Positions 1 through 7,091 of a stretch of 64,000 bases of DNA are shown here, one piece after another. The DNA is taken from assembly GCF_032337115.1 (NCBI RefSeq), contig NZ_JAVXZY010000001.1, positions 1 through 64,000 of the forward strand, read 5' to 3'. The notes under the pieces were generated by a model. The model was given only the letters and a program-made list of their open reading frames with translations. It was not told where the DNA came from and did not search any database. This DNA is from Roseateles_C aquae (lineage in GTDB: Bacteria > Pseudomonadota > Gammaproteobacteria > Burkholderiales > Burkholderiaceae_C). Both the position numbers and the translations under genes were made by a program. How positions within the stretch are numbered: the first letter of the stretch is position 1; each line of letters begins with the position of its first letter.

Positions 1-1
1 G

Positions 2-1147
2 AACGGCCGGCTGTTCGACCCGCGCCTGGGCGTGTTCCTGCAGGCCGACCCGATGCTGCAGGACCCATTCAATCTGCAGAACTACAACCGCTACGGGTAT
101 TGCTACAACAACCCGATGGGGTGCACGGATCCGAGTGGGTATTTCTTCGGTATCGATGACGCGCTGTTCGTGTTCTTGGCGGTCACATCGGCCTATGTGG
201 CCCATGAAGTTCCAGAGCTCAGGCCGTTCATCGGCTTGGCATGGTCCATCGCGCTGGGCGGCGCAGGCGGGCCGTTCACGGGCTTCACTGGGGCTGGTGT
301 TGCAAACGCGGCGACAGCAGGCTTTATCTCAGGCGCCATTGCCAGCGGTGGCAGTTTGCAGGGAGGGTTGCAGGGGGCCTTCAGTGCAGGCATGTTCAAT
401 ATGGCCGGCAATCTGATCAGCGGTGGCGATTTCCTGAGTGCGGGCGGCAAGGGTGCTGTCGAATGGAGCACACCGGCATCGGTTGCACTGCATGGCGTGG
501 TCGGCTGCGTGACGAGCATGGCTGGCGGCGGCGAGTGCGGGGCCGGGGCCTTGAGCGCCGCGTTCAGCAAGGCTGTGAGTTCCACGAGCTATATGAAGGG
601 CTTGTCGGCGAGGGCAGGAACTGATTTGAGTGCCAAGGTCGAGGGCACTATCATCAGCGCCGTGGTCGGTGGTACTGGCGCCGTGCTTGGAGGAGGGCGG
701 TTTAGTAATGGGGCGGTGACCGGGGCGTTTGGGTATCTCTTTAATGAATTGCTTCACCAGCACGACGGTACCAAACAGGGGCGCCGGCTCGCACATCAGA
801 GAGCTGGCTACGAAGAATACACTTACGCAGATGGAACAGTCTGCAACGGTGCGGGTGACGCGTCGTGTCATGTTCCTCCACAGAGTCGGTCTGGCGAGTA
901 TTCATATGGCAGGAATCAATGTGTGACTGCCGAGTGCGCGGCTGGCGTGCGGCCGGCGCCATCCGAGAACCGGACACAAGGCCAGATCGACGTCAGCCTC
1001 TGCGAGACAACGTGCGGTTGGCTCGGGCCAGGTGGTCCATTGCCAACTGGCCTTGGTAGAAAGCTGCTCGAATGGGCGGGGAAGTCAGCCGGCACTCAGG
1101 TGGGCTGCAAAGCGATTTGCGCTCCGCCGAAGAAGGAAGGATCCTGA
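2..1147 (+). CDS. RHS repeat-associated core protein, C-terminal end (polymorphic toxin tip), 5' truncated by window edge
   Basis: The reading frame is open from the window edge, so this is the end of a much longer gene. The first ~45 residues carry the RHS core signature (NGRLFDPRLGVFLQADP, then YNRYGYCYNNP and DPSGY). This motif closes the YD-repeat cocoon and is where RHS proteins release their variable tip. After it come a Gly/Ala-rich hydrophobic stretch (about residues 50-240, several GAxxGG runs) and a ~120-residue Cys-containing tail that should be the effector domain; I do not recognise its fold or activity. RHS proteins act in contact-dependent or type VI-linked competition. No secretion or VgrG gene is visible here. 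The gene ends in a GAAGGAAGGA stretch that serves as ribosome binding site for the next ORF. Confidence 0.85.
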   Translation, partial: NGRLFDPRLGVFLQADPMLQDPFNLQNYNRYGYCYNNPMGCTDPSGYFFGIDDALFVFLAVTSAYVAHEVPELRPFIGLAWSIALGGAGGPFTGFTGAGVANAATAGFISGAIASGGSLQGGLQGAFSAGMFNMAGNLISGGDFLSAGGKGAVEWSTPASVALHGVVGCVTSMAGGGECGAGALSAAFSKAVSSTSYMKGLSARAGTDLSAKVEGTIISAVVGGTGAVLGGGRFSNGAVTGAFGYLFNELLHQHDGTKQGRRLAHQRAGYEEYTYADGTVCNGAGDASCHVPPQSRSGEYSYGRNQCVTAECAAGVRPAPSENRTQGQIDVSLCETTCGWLGPGGPLPTGLGRKLLEWAGKSAGTQVGCKAICAPPKKEGS

Positions 1148-1149
1148 TT

Positions 1150-1521
1150 TTGGACCAGTTGAAGGACGGCGCGAAGCGTCCGTCAGTCGCGTTCGATGTT
1201 GTGCTGGTGGGCATTGGCATCGGCGTGGGACTGATTGCGCTGAATGCATGGCCAGGCGGTCACAACTGGCTAGACGCGAAGCTTTTTATTGCCCTCGGGG
1301 CGGTCAGCGGATATGGAGTTGCGCTTTTGCTCAAACTGTTGCGGTTGACCTTGCCCCTGAAAGCCGGATCACTTCCTGAGTGGTTGAATGCAGGCAGGGA
1401 GAACGGATGTGAAAAAGGCAACGTGGGTGCGGGACACGCTGGAGTTCAAACTCGAGGTGGTGCGACCGGTCAAGGGCGGACAGAGCGCGACGGCGGCGGC
1501 GAAGATCCTGGGGATCGCTGA
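1150..1521 (+). CDS. Small two-helix membrane protein, candidate immunity partner of the RHS toxin, 3' end probably replaced by IS sequence
   Basis: TTG start chosen because a strong GGAAGGA ribosome binding site lies 9 bases upstream, inside the last codons of the RHS gene, whose stop is only 2 bases before. The frame predicts 123 aa with two membrane helices (about residues 16-38 and 45-68) ending in LLKLLRL. Beyond residue ~70 the protein is Gly/Arg-rich and runs in another frame across an IS3 OrfA fragment, so this tail is probably not original. A small gene coupled directly behind an RHS tip is the usual place for an immunity protein. That function is inferred from position only. Confidence 0.5.
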   Translation: MDQLKDGAKRPSVAFDVVLVGIGIGVGLIALNAWPGGHNWLDAKLFIALGAVSGYGVALLLKLLRLTLPLKAGSLPEWLNAGRENGCEKGNVGAGHAGVQTRGGATGQGRTERDGGGEDPGDR

Positions 1522-1525
1522 GCCA
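1409..1525 (+). pseudogene. IS3-family OrfA fragment (N-terminal ~39 codons)
   Basis: From a GTG with a GGGAGA ribosome binding site, the frame reads VKKATWVRDTLEFKLEVVR and continues with KGGQSATAAAKILGI. This resembles the start of the helix-turn-helix of IS3-type OrfA proteins (EFKxEAVRLVxxGQSxxxAAKxLGI). Similarity stops near 1525, where the next helix should begin; OrfB and the right end are absent. The IS left end may lie near 1347 (TTGACCTTGCCCCTGAAAG), but no inverted-repeat partner remains. This is a degraded insertion-sequence scar between the RHS locus and the secretion operon. Confidence 0.6.
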
Positions 1526-1540
1526 GGTAGGGCAGCCAGG

Positions 1541-1572
1541 GGGGCAATGGGGTCACCGGGGCAATGGGGTCA
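1541..1572 (+). repeat. Two tandem copies of GGGGCAATGGGGTCA
   Basis: The 15-mer GGGGCAATGGGGTCA occurs at 1541-1555 and again at 1558-1572 (17-bp period), directly after the OrfA fragment. The second copy continues into GGGGTCAGGCCTT, close to the dispersed motif GGGGTCAGGTCTTGC found elsewhere in the window. Confidence 0.7.
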
Positions 1573-1674
1573 GGCCTTAAATTTGAAGTCCTCGCAGCCT
1601 TCACCATGCATAGCCACTAGTATCCGCGCAAGACGCGCCGCTCGCGTCAAACCCTTTGAACCCAAGCTTGACTC

Positions 1675-2262
1675 GTGCGCCCATTGACCGTTCTTCCCTC
1701 ACCACGGGTACTTTTGTTGGCCCTGATACCGCTCGCTCTGGCCGCAGCGCTGTTCGCCTATGTCCGCCACACGCTGGTCGCGGCACAGGCGTCAGAGGCC
1801 ATAGTCAATGCCGGGCAGGCTAGTCCTGCAGCTCTGGCGAATCCAGTGCGGGAACAGGATTTCGTCGAGAAGTCCGGTCACGCCCCAACGCCCGAGGCCT
1901 TCATCACTGACCTGCGCGAACGGGTGGCTGTGGCACGCCTGGTGCTGGAAGCAGTGGCTGTACTGCCGGACGCCTGTCAAGACCTGGCGGCGTCGATCGA
2001 AGTGGCCTGCATGCATGCCAGTGTTGCTGGCAGCTATGCGGACCTGAAGCGGATGCTGGCTGACATGCTGGCACGGCATCCGCGACATTTGGTGCTGCGT
2101 GGCTTGCGGATGCAAAGGCGCGACGGGCTGAGCGGCACGATGGTGGCGGAACTGGATCTGGTGCTGATCGCGGGGCCGGGCGGCGCTGCGTGGCGCATGG
2201 ATCGAAGCGCCAGTCTGGCGGGCGTCGCAGACCCAGCTGCACTTGCTGGCAACAGGCCGTGA
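1675..2262 (+). CDS. PilO/GspM-like inner-membrane assembly protein of a type II secretion-like system
   Basis: 195 aa from a GTG start. One membrane helix (about residues 11-30) is followed by a periplasmic domain. Near residues 118-166 it reads SYADLKRMLADMLARHPRHL and then VLRGLRMQRRD, the pattern of the ferredoxin-like domain of PilO/GspM/MshJ proteins, which link the cytoplasmic PilM/GspL ring to the secretin. The coiled coil usual between helix and domain is short. It is the first gene of the secretion-like operon, and its stop overlaps the next start (GTGA). The IS scar lies immediately upstream, so the operon promoter may have been altered. Family assignment rests on pattern and context. 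Confidence 0.55.
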   Translation: MRPLTVLPSPRVLLLALIPLALAAALFAYVRHTLVAAQASEAIVNAGQASPAALANPVREQDFVEKSGHAPTPEAFITDLRERVAVARLVLEAVAVLPDACQDLAASIEVACMHASVAGSYADLKRMLADMLARHPRHLVLRGLRMQRRDGLSGTMVAELDLVLIAGPGGAAWRMDRSASLAGVADPAALAGNRP

Positions 2263-2834
2263 GCGTGACGCCAAAAGCGAGTATTGCGGGCCTGCGACCG
2301 TGGATGCGCTGGCTGCTGGGTGGCAGCGTGTGCCTGACGCTGTTGTCCCTGCTGCTGCCCGCGAACGACGAGCAGTCCCCGCTTGTGGAGCCGCGGGGAG
2401 TAAGCCTGGCCTCGCCTGAAGCGGGCGCCGGCTTGAACGTGCCTCCCACTTCGGTTACGGCCGCGCTGACGCTGCCGGCGGAACTGCCACGGCAAACATT
2501 GGAAGCTGCCGAAGCGGATCTCTTCCTAGGCGTGCAGCCTCCGCCGCCCAAGCTCACGCCTGTGCAAGCCGCCGTACCAGCGCCGGCCGCGCCGCAGACA
2601 CCGATGCTGAACTACCGCTTCCTGGGGCGCTTCGTGGCCCCCAATGGCGAGCCCATGGTCTATCTGAGCCGTCATGGCGACAACAAGGAATTCGCCATCA
2701 CCGCCGGTACACAGTTAGACGAGGGCTTTGTCGTCGAAGCGATCAAGGCCGAGACGGTGGTGCTGCGCTACCCCCCGGCAGGAACCCGATTGAATCTGGC
2801 GATCCCTTCGGCAGAATCGCAGCCAGCACCTTGA
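2259..2834 (+). CDS. PilP/GspC/MshK-like periplasmic linker protein
   Basis: The GTG at 2259 overlaps the previous stop and gives 191 aa: a short cytoplasmic start, one membrane helix (about residues 18-36, WLLGGSVCLTLLSLLLP), a Pro/Ala-rich linker and a C-terminal beta domain of ~70 residues. That domain reads YRFLGRFVAPNGEPMVYLSR and then FAITAGTQLDEGFVVEAI, the homology-region pattern of GspC and PilP: a 'same-output' beta fold with a Gly-Thr-x-Leu-x-x-Gly turn. In known systems this protein couples the inner-membrane platform to secretin N-domains, which fits the secretin gene following 42 bp downstream. Translational coupling to the PilO-like gene supports one complex. Confidence 0.6.
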   Translation: MSVTPKASIAGLRPWMRWLLGGSVCLTLLSLLLPANDEQSPLVEPRGVSLASPEAGAGLNVPPTSVTAALTLPAELPRQTLEAAEADLFLGVQPPPPKLTPVQAAVPAPAAPQTPMLNYRFLGRFVAPNGEPMVYLSRHGDNKEFAITAGTQLDEGFVVEAIKAETVVLRYPPAGTRLNLAIPSAESQPAP

Positions 2835-2876
2835 GGCCTGGGTCTTGCGCCCACCTCTCACGAGCAAAAGAACGAT

Positions 2877-5231
2877 ATGCAGCATTTCGAGGGAAAGGCC
2901 TTCTTGCCGCTGGCAGATGGCGGGAGAGCAGGGATTGCATGGACGGGCGGGCGGCGGCCTGTCGCACAGCGCCATGTGCTGATCGCATTGCTTTGCGCAG
3001 CGGCATTGGGTGGCTGCGCTGAGCAGCGAATCCGCAACGAGTCGCAGCAGGCCTTGGCCGCTGGTGCCTACGAGCATGGCCTGCGTGGCCTGGAAGAAGG
3101 CCTGCGTCAGCATCCCGAGAGTGTGGCGCTGCGCAGCGGTCTGGTGCAGGCTCGCACCGAGGTGGCTTTGAAGCTGCTGAGCCAGGCCGAGGCCCAGTTG
3201 CAGGCCAAGCAATTGGACGAAGCTCAGCGCACGCTGGAGCGTGCCGATGCGCTGGACCCCGGCAATGCGCGGGTGCGCAGCCTGCTTGCCGGCCTGCTTG
3301 TTGAGCGGCGCCAGTCCCAGGCCTTGGACGAGGCTCAGGCCCAGCTGGCGCGTAAGCAGCCTGAGCAGGCGCTGCGCACCATTGCCAGCGCCTTGAAGGA
3401 CAACAGCCGGCACGCCGGCTTGTTGGCACTGCAACACCGCATCGAGGGCGAGTCGCGTCAGCAGCAACTGCGTCAACAGCTGGGCGGCCTGGCAGAGTCG
3501 CGACCGATCTCGCTGGACTTCCGTGACGCCAGCCTGCGCACGGTGCTCGATGTGGTGACGCGCAACAGCGGCATCAACTTCATTCTCGACAAGGACATTC
3601 GCCCCGATGCCCGGGTCACCGTTTTTCTGCGCGGCGCGCGAGTTGAAGACGCCTTGGACCTGATCATTGGCACCAACCAGCTCGCCAAGAAGGTGATCGA
3701 CGACAAGACGGTGCTGGTCTATCCCAACACGCCGGACAAGCAGCGCGAATACCAGGAGCAGGTGCTGCGGGTGTTCTACATCGCCAGTGCCGATGCAAAA
3801 GGCGCCGCCGCCTTTCTGAAGGCCATGCTGAAGATTCGCGACCCCTTTGTCGACGAACGAACCAATATGGTGGCGCTGCGCGAGTCGCCTGAGAACATCC
3901 AGCTGGCCGAACGCTTGATTGCGCTGTACGACGCCGGTGAACCCGAGGTGCTGCTCGATGTCGAAGTGCTGGAGGTCAGCAGCAACCGGCTGTCCGAGCT
4001 GGGCGTGGCCCTGCCCAATGCTTTCAGCCTGACCGCACTGCCACCGGCCGGGCAGGCCAATCTGACGCTGGGCAATGTGCGCGACCTGACGCGTGATCGC
4101 ATCACGCTGGGCGTGGGCAGTGCGACTGTGCACCTTCGCCGTGAGGTGGGTGACTTCACGACCCTGGCCAACCCGAAGATTCGAGCGCGCAGCAAGGAGA
4201 AGGCCAAGATCATGATCGGGGACAAGATCCCGGTCGTCTCGGCCACCACGGGCCAAGCCGGCTTTGTGGCCGATACCGTCAGCTATATCGACGTTGGTCT
4301 GAAGCTCGAGGTGGAGCCAACGGTCTATGCCAATGATGAGGTGGCCATGCGCATTGCGCTCGAAGTCAGCACCTTGGGCACGGCCACCAAGACCCAGTCC
4401 GGTACCTTGGCCTATCAGATCGGCACCCGCAATGCCAGCACGCTGCTGCGCCTGCGTGACAACGAAACCCAGCTGCTGGCCGGCCTGATCAGCAAGGATG
4501 AGGGCAGCAGTGCCACACGGGTGCCGGGCTTGGGCGACTTGCCGGCTCTGGGGCGCCTCTTCTCCAACACGACCGACACGACCAAGCGCACCGAACTGGT
4601 ACTGGCCATCACGCCCCATGTACTGCGCAATATCCGCCAGCCTGATGCCAGTGAGACCGAGTTGTGGGTGGGCACGGACCAGATGCCCAGGATGCGCCCG
4701 ATTGGTGGGCTTGGCGGGCAGCGGGCCACTGCGCCTGAGAGTGCGACTGCCTTGGCGCCCGCCCCCATGGCGGCCCAGCCACTCGCCGCTGAAGCAGGCG
4801 CTGCAAGTGCAGTCAGTACTCTGCAGTACCGCTGGATTGCGCCCACAGAAATCCGCCAAGGCGAAGTGTTCGACGTTCAGCTTCTGCAGGATGGCAATGA
4901 GAGCCTCCGTGGTGCAATGCTGGAGCTGAGTTTTGCGCCGGACAAGTTGCAGCTCTTGGAAGCGACGGAGGGCGAGTTCTACAAGCAGGACGGTGCAGCG
5001 ACCAGCGTGTCTCGCGCCGGCGGTGAGGGCAAGGATGGGCATTTACGATTCGGTGTGATGCGCAACAGCGCCACCGGCATGGCGGGCAAGGGCACGGCGC
5101 TGCGCCTGCGCTTCAAGGCTTTGGCCGCCGGTGCGGCGGAGCTGCGCCTGGATGCGGCTAGACCGCTGTTGCTGCGTGCCACCGAGCTTGCCCCGCAACT
5201 GCCCGCAGCGCTGACGCTGCAAGTGCGCTGA
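2877..5231 (+). CDS. GspD/MshL-type secretin lipoprotein with C-terminal cohesin domain
   Basis: 784 aa. A basic leader and hydrophobic stretch end in the lipobox LGGC (Cys47), so the mature protein is probably a lipoprotein. Residues ~50-195 are TPR-like helical repeats. Residues ~200-270 form the STN/N0 domain (ISLDFRDASLRTVLDVV), followed by one N1 domain. The secretin core (~360-580) ends in the signature VPGLGDLPALGRLFS and the beta-lip motif TELVLAITPHVL. After a Pro/Ala linker, residues ~650-784 form an immunoglobulin-like cohesin domain (WIAPTEIRQGEVFDVQLLQD...). It would form the outer-membrane channel for the pseudopilus encoded next. Compared with classical GspD it lacks N2/N3 and gains TPR and cohesin parts, as in MshL/HofQ-like secretins. 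The start is not certain: upstream ribosome binding is weak. Confidence 0.85.
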   Translation: MQHFEGKAFLPLADGGRAGIAWTGGRRPVAQRHVLIALLCAAALGGCAEQRIRNESQQALAAGAYEHGLRGLEEGLRQHPESVALRSGLVQARTEVALKLLSQAEAQLQAKQLDEAQRTLERADALDPGNARVRSLLAGLLVERRQSQALDEAQAQLARKQPEQALRTIASALKDNSRHAGLLALQHRIEGESRQQQLRQQLGGLAESRPISLDFRDASLRTVLDVVTRNSGINFILDKDIRPDARVTVFLRGARVEDALDLIIGTNQLAKKVIDDKTVLVYPNTPDKQREYQEQVLRVFYIASADAKGAAAFLKAMLKIRDPFVDERTNMVALRESPENIQLAERLIALYDAGEPEVLLDVEVLEVSSNRLSELGVALPNAFSLTALPPAGQANLTLGNVRDLTRDRITLGVGSATVHLRREVGDFTTLANPKIRARSKEKAKIMIGDKIPVVSATTGQAGFVADTVSYIDVGLKLEVEPTVYANDEVAMRIALEVSTLGTATKTQSGTLAYQIGTRNASTLLRLRDNETQLLAGLISKDEGSSATRVPGLGDLPALGRLFSNTTDTTKRTELVLAITPHVLRNIRQPDASETELWVGTDQMPRMRPIGGLGGQRATAPESATALAPAPMAAQPLAAEAGAASAVSTLQYRWIAPTEIRQGEVFDVQLLQDGNESLRGAMLELSFAPDKLQLLEATEGEFYKQDGAATSVSRAGGEGKDGHLRFGVMRNSATGMAGKGTALRLRFKALAAGAAELRLDAARPLLLRATELAPQLPAALTLQVR

Positions 5232-5234
5232 CCG

Positions 5235-5729
5235 GTGGCGTGTATGCGCGCGTCAAGTCGTCGATTTCGCGGCTACACGCTGGTGGAGCTGTTGGTTGTG
5301 CTGGCCGTGATGGGCTTGTTGGCGGGGCTGGCCATGCCACTGGCGGAAATGACGGTGCAACGCGAACGTGAACGCGAGTTGCGTCGTGCCCTGTGGGAGA
5401 TCCGCGATGCCATCGATGGCTACAGGCAGGCCTGCGAGCAGGGCGTGATTGTTCAAGCACGCAAGGGGCCGCCCTATCCCGCCAGCCTGAAGGAATTGAC
5501 CGAGGCACATGAAGATCAACGCGCTTCGCATCAAGGTGAGCTGCGGCGCTTTTTGCGCAGGGTGCCACGAGATCCCTTCGCCGAGCCTGGTCTGCCGGCT
5601 GAGCAGACCTGGGGCCTGAGGAGCTATGCCTCGGACGCGGACAAGCCGCAAGCTGGCAACGAGGTCTACGACGTGTATTCGCGGGCCACAGGGACGGGGC
5701 TCAACGGCATTCCCTTGAGCCAATGGTGA
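5235..5729 (+). CDS. Type II secretion-like pseudopilin (minor), prepilin leader RFRG/YTLVE
   Basis: 164 aa from GTG 5235; an in-frame ATG at 5244 is an alternative. The leader ends in RRFRG followed by YTLVELLVVLAVMGLLAG, a class III prepilin site with Glu at mature position 5 and a 20-residue hydrophobic helix. Position 1 is Tyr instead of the usual Phe. The C-terminal globular part has the GspG-like features KGPPYPASLKEL and RDPFAEP, and ends in GTGLNGIPLSQW. It starts 3 bases after the secretin stop. It must be processed by a PilD-type peptidase that is not encoded in this window. Confidence 0.8.
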   Translation: MACMRASSRRFRGYTLVELLVVLAVMGLLAGLAMPLAEMTVQRERERELRRALWEIRDAIDGYRQACEQGVIVQARKGPPYPASLKELTEAHEDQRASHQGELRRFLRRVPRDPFAEPGLPAEQTWGLRSYASDADKPQAGNEVYDVYSRATGTGLNGIPLSQW

Positions 5730-5736
5730 GGTCAGC

Positions 5737-6147
5737 GTGAAAAGGCTTTCGAGATCGCGGTGGGGCTTCACCATCATCGAGTTGCTGGTGGTGCTCGCTG
5801 CCATCGGCTTGCTGCTTTCAGTCGCTGCGCCGCGCTACATCCAGCACCTGGACCATGCGCGCGATGTGGCCCTGCGCCATGACCTGCAGGCCCTGCGCCT
5901 GGCGATCGATCAGTTTCATGCCGATCAGGGGCGCTATCCCAAGGCTCTGGACGAACTGGTAGTGCAGCACTATTTGCGGGCCCTGCCGATCGACCCGATC
6001 ACCGGGCGTGCCGACAGCTGGGTCTTGATTCAGGCACAGGCCAGAACGGATGTGGCAAGCGGCTTGCAGGCCGGTACCGGGATCCGCGATGTGCGCAGTG
6101 GTGCCCCCGGCAGGGGCAGCGACGGGACCGCCTATGCGCAGTGGTGA
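5737..6147 (+). CDS. Type II secretion-like pseudopilin (minor), GspG/PilE-like
   Basis: 136 aa from GTG 5737, 7 bases after the preceding stop. The leader RWG is followed by FTIIELLVVLAAIGLLLSV: cleavage after Gly, Phe at +1 and Glu at +5. The body reads AIDQFHADQGRYPKALDELV and then LPIDPITGRADSW, the beta-sheet pattern of GspG-like pseudopilins, and ends RGSDGTAYAQW. It ends with the same Gly-Thr and Trp pattern as its upstream neighbour, suggesting the two arose by duplication. Its 3' end overlaps the next pseudopilin by 14 bases. Confidence 0.8.
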   Translation: MKRLSRSRWGFTIIELLVVLAAIGLLLSVAAPRYIQHLDHARDVALRHDLQALRLAIDQFHADQGRYPKALDELVVQHYLRALPIDPITGRADSWVLIQAQARTDVASGLQAGTGIRDVRSGAPGRGSDGTAYAQW

Positions 6148-6631
6148 ACGATATCGCGACGGGCATCGTGGATCATCACAGGCCGGCTTTAGCCTGGTCT
6201 TCATGCTGCTGCTGGTGGCGCTGATGGGGCTTGGCATGGCCGCCGTGGGGCCGCTGTGGGCGCAGCAGACGCAGCGCGAGCAGGAGGCTGAGTTGCTGCG
6301 TGTTGGAGGTCTGTATGCCGCCGCCATTGAAGCCTACCGTGATGGCTCGCCTGGCCTGGCCAAGGAGTACCCCGCCAGGCTGGAGGATCTGCTTGATGAT
6401 CGCCGCTTCATCGGACTGACACGACATATGCGTCGGCTCTATCCAGACCCGATGATGCCCAGCCGCCCCTGGGGGACGGTGCTTGATGCCGCCGGACGAA
6501 TCAGAGCTGTCTACAGCCAAGGGGCGGAGCGGCCGCTGCAGCGGCAGACGATCGAGCTTGGCATGGCGCGACTGCCAGTGGCCGATCATTACAGTGACTG
6601 GAAATTTGGCCCGGAGGAGTTGAGGCAATGA
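6134..6631 (+). CDS. Type II secretion-like pseudopilin lacking Glu5 (tip-type candidate)
   Basis: 165 aa from ATG 6134, chosen because earlier in-frame codons give a Pro/Ala-rich non-pilin extension lying inside the upstream gene. The leader SSQAG precedes FSLVFMLLLVALMGLGM. The cleavage-site Gly and hydrophobic helix are present, but position +5 is Phe instead of Glu. In characterised type II systems the subunit without Glu5 is GspK, which caps the pseudopilus tip. This protein is only half the size of GspK and has no inserted alpha domain, so the role is inferred. The globular part contains YPARLEDLLDDRRF and YPDPMMPSRPWG. Its stop overlaps the gspG-like start (ATGA). Confidence 0.75.
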   Translation: MRSGERYRDGHRGSSQAGFSLVFMLLLVALMGLGMAAVGPLWAQQTQREQEAELLRVGGLYAAAIEAYRDGSPGLAKEYPARLEDLLDDRRFIGLTRHMRRLYPDPMMPSRPWGTVLDAAGRIRAVYSQGAERPLQRQTIELGMARLPVADHYSDWKFGPEELRQ

Positions 6632-7062
6632 AGAAGATGATGGGCTGGCGCGATCGGTACCGTCGCGGTTTCACCTTGCTGGAGTTGCTGGTGGTGATTC
6701 TGATCATCGGGATGCTGACAGGCATCGTCGCACCGCGTTTCGTCGGCCAGTTGTCACGTTCCGAGGTCACGACGGCGCGAGCGCAGATCGATGCACTGGA
6801 CAAGGCCCTGCAGGGCTTTCGGATTGATATGGGGCGCTATCCGACTGCGGGTGAGGGCCTGCAAGCGCTCACCGTTGCTCCCGCCAACGACGGACGCTGG
6901 CGCGGCCCCTACCTGAAAGGTGTCGTGCCCCTGGATCCCTGGGGCACGCCCTATCAGTACCGGCAACCGGGCAGCAATGGGCGCGACTTTGACCTCGTCA
7001 GCCTGGGCAAGGATCGTGCTCTGGGTGGCACGGGCGATGACGCCGACATCAGCGCGCCCTGA
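6628..7062 (+). CDS. gspG: Major pseudopilin GspG
   Basis: 144 aa. ATG 6628 has a GAGGAGTTGAGG ribosome binding region and overlaps the previous stop. Leader YRRG then FTLLELLVVILIIGMLTGIVAP with Glu5, followed by RFVGQLSRSEVTTARAQIDAL and GRYPTAGEGLQAL, the hallmark of GspG. The tail DKALQ... ends in GTGDDADIS, the acidic loop that binds calcium in GspG family members. It is the best match to a true type II major pseudopilin in the operon, and places the system closer to T2SS than to type IV pili. Confidence 0.88.
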   Translation: MKKMMGWRDRYRRGFTLLELLVVILIIGMLTGIVAPRFVGQLSRSEVTTARAQIDALDKALQGFRIDMGRYPTAGEGLQALTVAPANDGRWRGPYLKGVVPLDPWGTPYQYRQPGSNGRDFDLVSLGKDRALGGTGDDADISAP

Positions 7063-7091
7063 AACCTTCTGCACCAGGCTCAGCATCGCCG

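Noticed and set aside
2715..5042. 775-codon open frame on the minus strand
   Set aside because: It is the antisense shadow of the secretin gene in GC-rich DNA: Gln/Leu/Ala-rich with no domains.
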